Assembly: GCA_035646395.1 (NCBI GenBank)
Contig: DASRPK010000112.1
Span: forward strand, 1-7,017
DNA from: JABWBJ01 sp035646395
GTDB lineage: Bacteria; Gemmatimonadota; Gemmatimonadetes; Gemmatimonadales; Gemmatimonadaceae
Reading direction: 5' to 3'
Length of the DNA: 7,017 nt
Part shown: positions 1 through 5,652 of the stretch, in pieces
How the letters are laid out: each line of letters starts with the position of its first letter
Numbering within the stretch: position 1 is the first letter of the stretch
Made by a program: the position numbers and the translations under genes
Notes under the pieces: generated by a model
What the model was told of the DNA's origin: nothing
What the model saw: only the letters and a program-made list of their open reading frames with translations
The model's database searches: none

Positions 1-61
1 CACCAGCAGCATCGAGCACGTCGCACGCCGGCCTGGTCCACAGTTCACGGTACGATTTGAC

Positions 62-67
62 GAGGGG
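62..67 (+). promoter_or_regulatory. Ribosome binding site deciding the start of the first gene
   Basis: GAGGGG lies 8 nt upstream of the ATG at 76. An in-frame GTG at 67 overlaps this purine run and would leave no binding site for itself, so the ATG at 76 is the better start. The protein from 76 opens directly with a normal signal peptide (M-K-R-F then a hydrophobic core). Confidence 0.5.
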
Positions 68-75
68 TGTCCACG

Positions 76-579
76 ATGAAGCGTTTCAGCGGGCCTGCGT
101 TGGCAATTCTGTTCGCATTCACCTCCGGATTTGCCGTCGCCTGCTCCGACAGTCCGACGGAAAACGAGAATGATCCGCTCGCCGGTCTGGCGCAGCGGGA
201 TGGCAGCGACAGCGTCGGCAATCCGCTGCCGCCTCCGCCGACCAACCCGACGCCTGGTGGATTCCACGGGACGGTATTGGGACCGTCGACCCCGGGATCC
301 GGCGTTGATACGCTCGCGACTGCGCCGCGCATCTCCGGTGTGGTCGTGAAGGCGCACAAGGTGGTCGGCGGCACCCAGGCCGATCCCGAACTCGGGCCAG
401 CGGAACAGACGGTGACAACGGGGGCGGATGGAAAGTTCGCGCTGACGCTGTCGGGTGGGAACTATGTCGTCACGTTCACACCGCCGGCCAACAGCATTTA
501 CGGTGGTGTGTGGGTGACCGCGTCGACATCGGCGACAAGTAATGAGTGGCCGTGGTGGGTAATACTCTGGAAAAAATAG
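76..579 (+). CDS. Predicted lipoprotein with carboxypeptidase-regulatory-like beta domain
   Basis: 167 residues. Residues 1-22 form a signal peptide: Lys-Arg n-region, hydrophobic core LAILFAF, then A-V-A followed by Cys23. The AVAC lipobox has Ala rather than Leu at -3, so lipidation is likely but not certain. Cys23 is followed by SDSPTEN, an acidic, disordered stretch and a Pro-rich linker (PLPPPPTNPTPGG, about 50-62). Residues 85-150 (ISGVVVKAH ... TGADGKFALTLSGGNYVVTFTPP) look like a transthyretin-like or carboxypeptidase-D regulatory beta-sandwich, with the typical 'T-x-G-A-D-G-K-F' turn and a closing G-x-Y-x-V-T-F strand. The C-terminus is unusually aromatic (NEWPWWVILWKK). It has no catalytic motif, so I infer a surface or periplasmic binding or structural role; the substrate is unknown. 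It stands alone: the next gene starts 136 nt downstream, beyond a palindromic element. Alternative start GTG at 67. Confidence 0.75.
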   Translation: MKRFSGPALAILFAFTSGFAVACSDSPTENENDPLAGLAQRDGSDSVGNPLPPPPTNPTPGGFHGTVLGPSTPGSGVDTLATAPRISGVVVKAHKVVGGTQADPELGPAEQTVTTGADGKFALTLSGGNYVVTFTPPANSIYGGVWVTASTSATSNEWPWWVILWKK

Positions 580-584
580 CTTCA

Positions 585-697
585 GCTGCGTGCTGATTGC
601 TGATGGCTGATGCACGGTGCTGCTTGCTGGTGCTTGCGCTACTGCCTGGCACCAGCAGATAGCAGTCTGCAGCGGCAATCAGCAATCAGCACGCAGC
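585..697. repeat. 113-bp palindromic element built on TGCTGAT heptamers
   Basis: The outer arms are a perfect 20-bp inverted repeat (585-604 with 678-697). The left arm contains three tandem heptamers, TGCTGAT (591-597), TGCTGAT (598-604) and GGCTGAT (605-611); the right arm carries the complementary ATCAGCA units. Inside, partial pairing continues (611-614 with 668-671, 618-621 with 661-664), and a second perfect 8-bp arm, GCTGGTGC 626-633 with GCACCAGC 649-656, closes a 15-nt loop. The whole region can fold into one long imperfect hairpin. It lies between the lipoprotein stop (579) and the peptidase start (716). No U-tract follows the right arm, so it is not a standard intrinsic terminator. 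It could be a REP- or MITE-like dispersed element, or a structured leader or barrier. The fold is seen in the sequence; the function is unknown. Confidence 0.8.
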
Positions 698-715
698 GTC
701 TCTAAATTGTGTGGC

Positions 716-1639
716 ATGTTACCGGCGGTGCGCTTCGTCGCTATCCTCGGCGCCCTTGGCGCCATCTACTGGGCGATCGGGGCTGCAAAGGAATCCGGCC
801 CGCTGACATCGTCGGTGCAGCCTTGTGCGGCCGCGGCGCTCACTTGGGAACCGACGACGCCGACCCAGGGCGCGCTGTTCCGGGTTCGGCTCCGCGGCAT
901 TGGTGCGGCCACTTCGGTAACAGGTTTCGTGGCGGGCGAGCCGCTTCATTTCTCCGCCGACTCGATTCGCGAATCGCTGGCTGCGGCTCCCATCGACGGA
1001 CCTGATTCACTGAACCTCGTCATCCGCTGTGGAGAGAGCGGTGTGACGGACTCGGTCACTATCCGGATTCCCACGGCCAGCGGCAATTATCCCATCGAGC
1101 GACTGCGCGTGGCACCCGCGTTCGGTCGGTCACCTGATTCGGCGACCGCTGCACGAATCGCGCGCGAATCGCAGCGCGCCGTGGAAGTCGCCACGAACGC
1201 ACACGACACGCCCCGGCTCTGGAGCGAACCGTTCATCGTGCCGCGTGACGCGCGCGTAACGAGTGGATTTGGCGGCGGCCGCGAGTACAACGGGCAGATC
1301 ACGTCGCGTCACATGGGAACCGACTTTGCCGGCGCAACGGGAGCGCCCGTGCATGCAACCAACCGGGGCGTCGTTCGCATCGTCGACGCGTTTTTCTACG
1401 GCGGGAACGTGGTCTACATCGACCATGGCGCGGGACTATCCAGTGCGTACCTCCACCTCTCCGAACAACTCGTCGCCAGCGGCGACACGGTGGAGCGGAA
1501 CCAGCTCATTGGACGCGTGGGAGCCACGGGACGCGTCACGGGACCTCACCTGCACCTCATCGTCCGGTACGGCTCGGTCACGGTCGACCCGTTGTCGCTC
1601 TTCGCCGTCGCCGGAGACTCGTCAGGCAGACGCAAGTAG
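716..1639 (+). CDS. Membrane-anchored M23 (LytM-type) zinc metallopeptidase
   Basis: 307 residues. Residues 6-23 (RFVAILGALGAIYWAIGA) form a signal anchor or uncleaved signal peptide. Residues 35-120 are a beta-rich, probably Ig-like region with two cysteines (37 and 105) that could pair outside the cytoplasm. A helix-rich linker follows (about 125-170), then the M23 domain from about 175 to 295. All hallmark residues are present: H199-x3-D203 (HMGTD), H280 of the HLH motif (278-280) as third zinc ligand, and catalytic H247 (YLHLS) with H278. An active endopeptidase cutting peptidoglycan cross-links in the periplasm is the best reading; a non-wall substrate is possible. ATG 716 is preferred because in-frame GTG 617 lies inside the palindromic element and would add 33 residues before the signal anchor. 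There is no clear Shine-Dalgarno sequence. A TAAATT hexamer (703-708) sits where a -10 box would give a nearly leaderless mRNA. The next gene begins 7 nt after the stop, so the two are probably co-transcribed. Confidence 0.92.
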   Translation: MLPAVRFVAILGALGAIYWAIGAAKESGPLTSSVQPCAAAALTWEPTTPTQGALFRVRLRGIGAATSVTGFVAGEPLHFSADSIRESLAAAPIDGPDSLNLVIRCGESGVTDSVTIRIPTASGNYPIERLRVAPAFGRSPDSATAARIARESQRAVEVATNAHDTPRLWSEPFIVPRDARVTSGFGGGREYNGQITSRHMGTDFAGATGAPVHATNRGVVRIVDAFFYGGNVVYIDHGAGLSSAYLHLSEQLVASGDTVERNQLIGRVGATGRVTGPHLHLIVRYGSVTVDPLSLFAVAGDSSGRRK

Positions 1640-1646
1640 CGGCCTC

Positions 1647-2438
1647 GTGCCGATCCCACGCGTTCATCTGTTCGAGCTGGAGGACCAGGCCTGGTTTCCG
1701 AACATCATCCGGGACCTGGCCACGGATTACCTGCAGTTCATGGAAACGAAAATGAAGCTGCACCGCGCCATCGTGCCGCTTCTCGCCAACGCACTGCACG
1801 AAACGCGATCAACAACCGTCGTGGATGTCTGCGCCGGAGGCGGCGGGCCGGTGGTCTCCCTGCAGGAGGAGATCTCGGCGAGCGGGGTGCCGGTTCATTT
1901 CATCCTGACCGACAAGTTTCCAAACCTCGCGGCATTCGAACGGTTGGAGTTGGAGCATCGCGGCATCGAAGGACATCGGCAGCCGGTCGATGCGACCGCA
2001 GTTCCTCCTGAACTACAGGGCTTCAGGACGATTTTCAACGCATTTCATCATTTCAAGCCTGACGATGCTCGCGCAGTCCTCCGTTCGGCAGTCGACGCGC
2101 GTCAGCCTATTGGCATCTTCGAGATTCCTGAACGCACGATTCCGATCGTGATCACCACGGCCCTGCTGACACCGATCTTCGTACTCCTGGCGACGCCATT
2201 CATCCGGCCGTTTCGCTGGTCACGATTGCTATTCACGTATCTGCTCCCACTCGTGCCCCTTACCTGCCTTTGGGACGGCTTCGTCTCGCAGCTGCGTGCC
2301 TACACTCCCGAAGAGCTGAACACCCTGGCCACGCGCCTCGGCGACGTCGGATATCAATGGGACGCCGGCAAGGTCAGGCTCCACGCATCACCGGCACACC
2401 TCACCTATTTGATAGGCTGGCCGACGCGCGGCGGCTGA
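1647..2438 (+). CDS. Class I SAM-dependent methyltransferase-like protein with hydrophobic C-terminal half
   Basis: 263 residues from GTG 1647. Residues 56-71 (TTVVDVCAGGGGPVVS) match the SAM-binding motif I strand and glycine loop. LTDKFPN (88-94) fits the second-strand acidic position, PVDATAVP (113-120) the third, and RTIFNAFHHFKPDDA (127-141) the motif IV region, so a Rossmann methyltransferase fold is likely. The acceptor substrate is unknown. Residues 164-212 are unusual: two long hydrophobic stretches (IPIVITTALLTPIFVLLATPF and LLFTYLLPLVPLTCLW) separated by a basic loop (IRPFRWSR), which suggests membrane association or a lipid-like substrate. The C-terminus returns to a soluble alpha/beta pattern (YTPEELNTLATRLGDVGYQWDAG). 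GTG 1647 is chosen because the next ATG (1740) would cut off the N-terminal helices before motif I. The same frame stays open back to 1263 inside the peptidase gene, but there it is only a shadow. No Shine-Dalgarno is visible; translational coupling to the peptidase gene is plausible. Confidence 0.8.
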   Translation: MPIPRVHLFELEDQAWFPNIIRDLATDYLQFMETKMKLHRAIVPLLANALHETRSTTVVDVCAGGGGPVVSLQEEISASGVPVHFILTDKFPNLAAFERLELEHRGIEGHRQPVDATAVPPELQGFRTIFNAFHHFKPDDARAVLRSAVDARQPIGIFEIPERTIPIVITTALLTPIFVLLATPFIRPFRWSRLLFTYLLPLVPLTCLWDGFVSQLRAYTPEELNTLATRLGDVGYQWDAGKVRLHASPAHLTYLIGWPTRGG

Positions 2439-2447
2439 ACACGACAC

Positions 2448-2491
2448 ACCGCGAGGTCCTGTAAGACTCTGTGTCCTCCTGCGGTCTTTTT
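2448..2491 (+). terminator. Candidate intrinsic terminator after the methyltransferase gene
   Basis: Starting 10 nt after the TGA, ACCGC (2448-2452) pairs with GCGGT (2481-2485) and GAGG (2453-2456) with CCTC (2475-2478). A 2-nt bulge (2479-2480) separates the two stem parts. The loop is 18 nt and the stem runs into TCTTTTT (2485-2491). Position and U-tract fit; the bulge and long loop weaken it. Confidence 0.4.
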
Positions 2492-2542
2492 GGGGTCTTC
2501 AGGATTTCGTGTGGGTGGTTCAGTCATCCTTACAAAGGTCAA

Positions 2543-2595
2543 AACATCTTGATCGCGGAGCGCGCCGAGGCAGCGCGGAGGAACGCGAAGATGTT
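2543..2595. repeat. Multi-stem hairpin with four CGCGGAGG-like octamers
   Basis: The outer arms AACATCTT (2543-2550) and AAGATGTT (2588-2595) are perfectly complementary. Inside, CGCG 2554-2557 pairs with CGCG 2584-2587, and CGCGC 2561-2565 with GCGCG 2573-2577 around a 7-nt loop. The + strand also carries four related units starting at 2554, 2563, 2574 and 2584 (CGCGGAG, CGCCGAGG, CGCGGAGG, CGCGAAG), spaced 9-11 nt. A matching array on the opposite strand follows at 2659-2696, so the two together form a larger inverted pair. Confidence 0.65.
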
Positions 2596-2656
2596 CCTGA
2601 GCATCGACCGTCGAATTTGGGGTGTTGTTCCCCCGTCGTTGTTGTGATCTGTTGCT

Positions 2657-2703
2657 TTCCTCCGCGCACCTCTGCGTTTCCTTTGCGTCCTCTGCGTTCA
2701 AAG
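2657..2703. repeat. Four CGCAGAGG-type octamers on the - strand, about 10 nt apart
   Basis: Read on the - strand there are CGCAGAGG (2696-2689), CGCAAAGG (2687-2680), CGCAGAGG (2676-2669) and CGCGGAGG (2666-2659). Start-to-start distances are 9-11 nt, close to one helical turn. TTCCTCCGCGC (2657-2667) is a perfect 11-bp inverted copy of GCGCGGAGGAA (2573-2583) in the hairpin upstream. I infer a dispersed intergenic repeat of a kind often mistranslated as a charged 'AEDAKE'-like peptide. Confidence 0.6.
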
Positions 2704-2775
2704 GCTGTTGACAGCGCGAATCCTCTCCTTGAACTCGCTCAATTGCCGGACGACCCACTTTTTTCGGGATGCTCG

Positions 2776-3576
2776 TTACGCGCTGGATTCACCATAACGT
2801 TCCGGGGCGAAGCGTCCGGCTAGGTGACCAGTGGCCGCGTCGGGATTGATAGTCGCCACAAGAACGCCTTCCTCACCGTACGGGAGGTACGCGTGACACT
2901 TCCCGGCGGGTTCGATGATGCTGGTCGCTGCCTCTGGATATCGCAACGCGTAGTTGACACTCGCGAACCAGATCGCGTTCTCGATGCTCCGCATCATCAT
3001 TGCCTTCTCGTAATACGGGTTCGCGGATGCCCCCCATTCGGTCAGGCGAGCGCCCTGCGTTTCGTTGCCGGTATGTTGCGGATGAAACACGATCTTCGCA
3101 CCGCGCGACGCTGCCCAGCGCACGGTTTCGGGATAGCGCCATCCTTCATGGCAGATCGCGATCCCGAACGGGACGCCGTTGACCTCGAAGAGCCGTCTTG
3201 AATTGCCCGGCGTGTAGAATTGGTCTTCGCTGGGATCGAGTTGGGTTTTGATCTGTTCTCCCTGAATCGTCCCGTCCGCGTTGATGACGCAAGCCGAGAT
3301 CCTGCGCGCGGTGCCGGCGACACGTTCGAGTCCGAGGATCACCGCGACCTGAGCGGAACGTGCGATCGCCGAGACCTCGTTTACGGCTCGCTCCTCGACT
3401 GTCGGACTCCATGGGATGGGCTCGAAGTCCTGGCCACGGAGGCCGGGCAGGTACGCCTCAGGGACGCATACGATTTCGGCGCCGCGTGACGCGCCATCGG
3501 CGACCAGTCGCGCGATGCGCTCAAGGCCGTCCTCGAGCGAGGCTGCGACGCGCGGAGAGGCAAGGCCAATGATCAT
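2776..3576 (-). CDS. Carbon-nitrogen hydrolase (nitrilase superfamily)
   Basis: 266 residues, the usual size of a single-domain member. The catalytic triad is complete: Glu40 (VCVPEAYLPG), Lys110 (GEQIKTQLDPSEDQFYTPG) and nucleophile Cys142 (GIAICHEGWRYPE). Other family marks are the N-terminal strand with repeated helix (MIIGLASPRVAASLEDGLERIARLVADGASRGAEIV), 'F-x-V-N-G-V-P-F-G' before the cysteine strand and 'RSIENAIWFASVN' (196-208). It should hydrolyse an amide, carbamoyl or nitrile C-N bond in the cytoplasm; no export signal is present. The branch cannot be fixed from sequence alone: N-carbamoylputrescine or N-carbamoyl amino acid amidase, omega-amidase-like and other amidases remain open. 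No NAD synthetase or acyltransferase domain is attached. It lies 38 nt downstream of the propeller gene on the same strand and is probably co-transcribed with it. The start ATG (complement of 3574-3576) has only a weak AGG upstream. Confidence 0.9.
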   Translation of the reverse strand: MIIGLASPRVAASLEDGLERIARLVADGASRGAEIVCVPEAYLPGLRGQDFEPIPWSPTVEERAVNEVSAIARSAQVAVILGLERVAGTARRISACVINADGTIQGEQIKTQLDPSEDQFYTPGNSRRLFEVNGVPFGIAICHEGWRYPETVRWAASRGAKIVFHPQHTGNETQGARLTEWGASANPYYEKAMMMRSIENAIWFASVNYALRYPEAATSIIEPAGKCHAYLPYGEEGVLVATINPDAATGHLAGRFAPERYGESSA

Positions 3577-3614
3577 CGGGCCTGCAACTTACTCCCGATG
3601 ACGCGATCCGGAGA

Positions 3615-4655
3615 TCAACGAATCTCGAACAGTGTGATGCGGGGAGTTCCGTCGTCGGATTCGGTATCCGCCACAAACCAGCGCCCGGCGATCGAGTAAG
3701 CACCAACCGCCGCCGGGAGCGTCACTTCGCCCAGATACGTTCCGTCGCTCGCGAACAGGTCGAAGACCGTTATCCGCTCGTTGCCCCGCATTGTCTTTGC
3801 CCAGAGCCGGCCGGTGTCATCGAATCGCAGCCCGTCGATCGTAATGTGCGGCTTCAACTCGTCTGACGGAGGCCGGATCGGAACGGCAGGCCCGGATCCA
3901 CCGCGCTGCGCTCGTTCGCCGCGCACGCGATCCGCTGCCGCCCTGCGCCGTCGCTCGATGGCCGCGACTTCGTCCGGCGTTCGCTTGACGTGCGGGATGT
4001 CACGGGCGATCTCGGTGACCGTCGCTCCCGATGGCGTCAGCAGCACGATCCGGTACTCGTTAGGATCCCTGAGCACCGCGATCTGCCCAGCCGGAGAGAC
4101 GGCGATCGACGGGATCGTCAGCGTCCCGGCCTGCGCGGCGGTGGATTTCGGCACAGTCCCGATAGCCTTTGCCGAATCGGCGTAGGACCACCGCTGCAGC
4201 GTGAAGTTGCCGCGAAAATCGTCGAGCAGAATGACGAGTTCCCCGCTGCGACCGCGCGCGCCGACCGACGATGCGAATCCGTTCAGCGGCGTCGAGCTGG
4301 CGAACTTCCCGATGGCGTCGAGCCTCGTTATGCGTCGCTGGGTCATGTCCACGACCTGGATGCCGTGCGGCCCGATGACAACCCTGATGGGGAGCCGGTA
4401 TTCGCCGGGTCCAGTGCCTGTGCGGCCGGACGTCCAGCGCACCGCACCGGATCGATCGAAAAACCGCAGCCTGGGCGCTTCAGAGCTCAACACCAGCACA
4501 CTGCCGGAATCCGTCGCGGCGACATCGGTAATGGTCGCGAACTGCGCTGCCGAACCACAGTCGCTGCAGCCGATTTCACCGACCTTCGTGAGCGTGGGGA
4601 CCTGCGCCGACGCAGTCAGGGAGGCGACCGCAGGAAGGATAAGAATGAATCGCAT
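3615..4655 (-). CDS. Secreted six-bladed beta-propeller-like protein
   Basis: 346 residues. The signal peptide is MRFILILPAVASLTASA, with likely signal peptidase I cleavage after Ala17 (A-S-A before Gln18). The mature part has repeated strand-turn units with 'D-x-x-G/S-G-x-V/L-x-V/L' blades: TDVAATDSGSVLVLSSEAPRL around 43-63, VVIGPHGIQVVD, SIAVSPAGQIAVLRD, and GLRFDDTGRLWAK near 275-287. GRTGTGPGEYRLP (77-89) is a motif seen in many 6-bladed (NHL/TolB-like) propellers of Bacteroidota and Gemmatimonadota. Two cysteines (30 and 33, CSDC) near the mature N-terminus could form a tight disulfide. Residues about 225-268 interrupt the propeller with a highly charged, Arg-rich helix and flexible linker (AAIERRRRAAADRVRGERAQRGG). 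I infer a periplasmic or outer-surface binding scaffold; no ligand or enzyme activity can be named. First gene of a probable two-gene unit with the amidohydrolase, and divergent from the SGNH hydrolase gene. No clear Shine-Dalgarno precedes the ATG. Confidence 0.8.
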   Translation of the reverse strand: MRFILILPAVASLTASAQVPTLTKVGEIGCSDCGSAAQFATITDVAATDSGSVLVLSSEAPRLRFFDRSGAVRWTSGRTGTGPGEYRLPIRVVIGPHGIQVVDMTQRRITRLDAIGKFASSTPLNGFASSVGARGRSGELVILLDDFRGNFTLQRWSYADSAKAIGTVPKSTAAQAGTLTIPSIAVSPAGQIAVLRDPNEYRIVLLTPSGATVTEIARDIPHVKRTPDEVAAIERRRRAAADRVRGERAQRGGSGPAVPIRPPSDELKPHITIDGLRFDDTGRLWAKTMRGNERITVFDLFASDGTYLGEVTLPAAVGAYSIAGRWFVADTESDDGTPRITLFEIR

Positions 4656-4802
4656 TGGTCGAGTGGCGTTTGTCGGTTCGACACCAACGGAGCGCAGAGG
4701 GATTCAAGCGAACGGTGCCACGACGACTGTAGGTTGATGCGATCGGATGCTCGTTTTGTCCAATGACACGAGCACGGCTACGGTTGTGAACCTTCTTCGC
4801 TC

Positions 4803-4807
4803 AGGGG
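4803..4807 (+). promoter_or_regulatory. Ribosome binding site supporting a TTG start for the SGNH hydrolase
   Basis: AGGGG lies 8 nt before the TTG at 4816. The upstream in-frame ATG at 4747 has only an AGG about 13 nt away. The TTG start also places a short basic n-region directly before the hydrophobic signal core. Confidence 0.45.
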
Positions 4808-4815
4808 TATTCGCT

Positions 4816-5586
4816 TTGTCGAGACGCGCTGTCCTGACGTTCCGCGCCCGGCTCGTCGTGCTCGCTGGAGCCGTGTTGATGGGCACCGGTGTCTCCTGCG
4901 GTAATTCCGTAGAGCCCGAGCTGAAGGGCGGCATCAGAGTGCTGTTCATCGGCAACAGCCTCACGTACGTCAACAATCTCCCTGGCACGCTCTCCGCCCT
5001 GGCTTTAAGCGTGGGTGATACCATCCAGGTGCGCACGGTGGCGGAACCAAATTTTGCGCTGATCGATCATTACGTGGGCGGGTCGAATGCGCTCGCCGAG
5101 ATCGCCCGTGGCGGTTGGAACTTCGTCGTGCTTCAGCAGGGTCCGTCGACGACACCGATCAATCGCGACTCGTTGATCCTCACGGCAAAGCTGTTCGAGC
5201 CGCGCATCAAGGCGGTTGGTGCGACGCCCGCGCTGTACATGGTGTGGCCTACCATCGACCGCGTCGCGTTTTTCGATGCCGCTCGAATTTCGTACCAGAT
5301 GGCGGCGACCGAGGTAGACGGCGTGTTCCTCCCGGCTGGCAGGGCCTGGGTCACGGCCTGGGAGTCTGACGCGAACCTCTCGCTCTACGACGCCGACGGG
5401 CTGCATCCCTCGCCGCTGGGGACGTATCTCGCGGCCCTCGTGATCTACGAGCGCCTAACGGGCCACGACGCGCGTCACTTGCCGGGAACGGCGGTGGTCG
5501 ATGGGCGAACACTCGGTGCGCCAGAACCCACGGTGCGCCTGCTCCAGCGCGCCGCCCACGAGACCAACGCGCTGTATCCGCCGTAA
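4816..5586 (+). CDS. Exported SGNH/GDSL-type hydrolase, possible lipoprotein
   Basis: 256 residues from TTG 4816 (279 from ATG 4747; numbering here from the TTG). The N-terminus is a signal peptide: basic SRRAVLTFRAR, then LVVLAGAVLMGTGV and Cys28. The G-V-S-C site is a loose lipobox, so lipid anchoring is possible. Block I is VLFIGNSLTY with nucleophile Ser48. The last block, DADGLHPSPLGTYLAA, supplies Asp194 and His197 for the triad. Block II/III are less typical: the usual G-x-N-D is replaced by FVVLQQGPS (103-111), as in SGNH groups such as DUF4886-like proteins. Family members cleave ester bonds of lipids, acetylated glycans or similar substrates; the substrate here is unknown, and the location should be outside the cytoplasmic membrane. 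It is transcribed away from the propeller gene, and the kinase gene starts 66 nt after its stop. The longer ATG form would place 35 residues before the hydrophobic core, which is unusual for a signal peptide. Confidence 0.85.
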   Translation: MSRRAVLTFRARLVVLAGAVLMGTGVSCGNSVEPELKGGIRVLFIGNSLTYVNNLPGTLSALALSVGDTIQVRTVAEPNFALIDHYVGGSNALAEIARGGWNFVVLQQGPSTTPINRDSLILTAKLFEPRIKAVGATPALYMVWPTIDRVAFFDAARISYQMAATEVDGVFLPAGRAWVTAWESDANLSLYDADGLHPSPLGTYLAALVIYERLTGHDARHLPGTAVVDGRTLGAPEPTVRLLQRAAHETNALYPP

Positions 5587-5595
5587 CGGCCAGCC

Positions 5596-5625
5596 TTGTA
5601 GCCAGCAGGGTGCCTGGGATACATT
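5596..5625 (+). promoter_or_regulatory. Weak candidate promoter upstream of the kinase
   Basis: TTGTAG (5596-5601) and TACATT (5620-5625) are separated by 18 nt. They match the sigma-70 consensus at 3/6 and 4/6 positions. Transcription would start near 5632, about 20 nt before the kinase ATG. The match is modest and could be chance; read-through from the SGNH gene is the alternative. Confidence 0.2.
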
Positions 5626-5652
5626 CGCCGCCGCGGTATCTACATCCACGGC

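Larger units (their letters stand above)
2439..2775. other. Non-coding gap between convergent genes, rich in repeats
   Basis: This 337-bp stretch separates the stop codons of a + strand and a - strand gene. The open frames crossing it on both strands have low-complexity, charged or cysteine-rich translations with no family resemblance, so I call no gene. It holds a candidate terminator near its left end, a multi-stem hairpin at 2543-2595 and an array of CCTCTGCG-type octamers at 2659-2696. The region 2491-2540 holds nothing I recognise, and from 2703 to 2775 I see only plain sequence. Confidence 0.7.

Noticed and set aside
51..56. TACGAT as a -10 box for the lipoprotein gene
   Set aside because: It matches 4/6, but no -35-like hexamer lies 16-18 nt upstream.
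1..61. Possible 3' end of an upstream gene or a copy of the CACCAGCAG motif at 650-658
   Set aside because: Only a 9-nt match and no recognisable coding signal; too short to support.
617..715. N-terminal extension of the M23 gene from GTG 617
   Set aside because: It would translate the palindromic element and put 33 non-conserved residues before a normal signal anchor that begins at ATG 716.
1263..1646. Long open frame in phase with the methyltransferase extending back into the M23 gene
   Set aside because: Its translation is Ser/Thr/Arg-rich and without family resemblance, while the overlapping M23 frame carries the full HxxxD, HLS and HLH motifs. It is a shadow; the methyltransferase starts at 1647.
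2405..2758. Open frame of 117 codons on the - strand across the convergent gap
   Set aside because: It reads through the octamer repeats and the end of the methyltransferase gene; the charged low-complexity product (NAEDAKETQRCAEE) is what such repeats give in many genomes.
2509..2823. Open frame of 104 codons on the + strand across the gap and the amidase 3' end
   Set aside because: Cysteine- and proline-rich translation without domain, no ribosome binding site, and it covers the repeat arrays.
3990..4766. 258-codon + strand frame opposite the propeller gene
   Set aside because: Arg/Asp-rich composition typical of an antisense shadow in GC-rich DNA; the opposite strand has a signal peptide and blade motifs.
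4656..4815. Divergent promoters between the propeller and SGNH genes
   Set aside because: Both genes must be transcribed from near here, but I found no pair of -35/-10 hexamers at acceptable spacing on either strand. GATGC repeated around CGATCG (4736-4750) is too short to call an operator.
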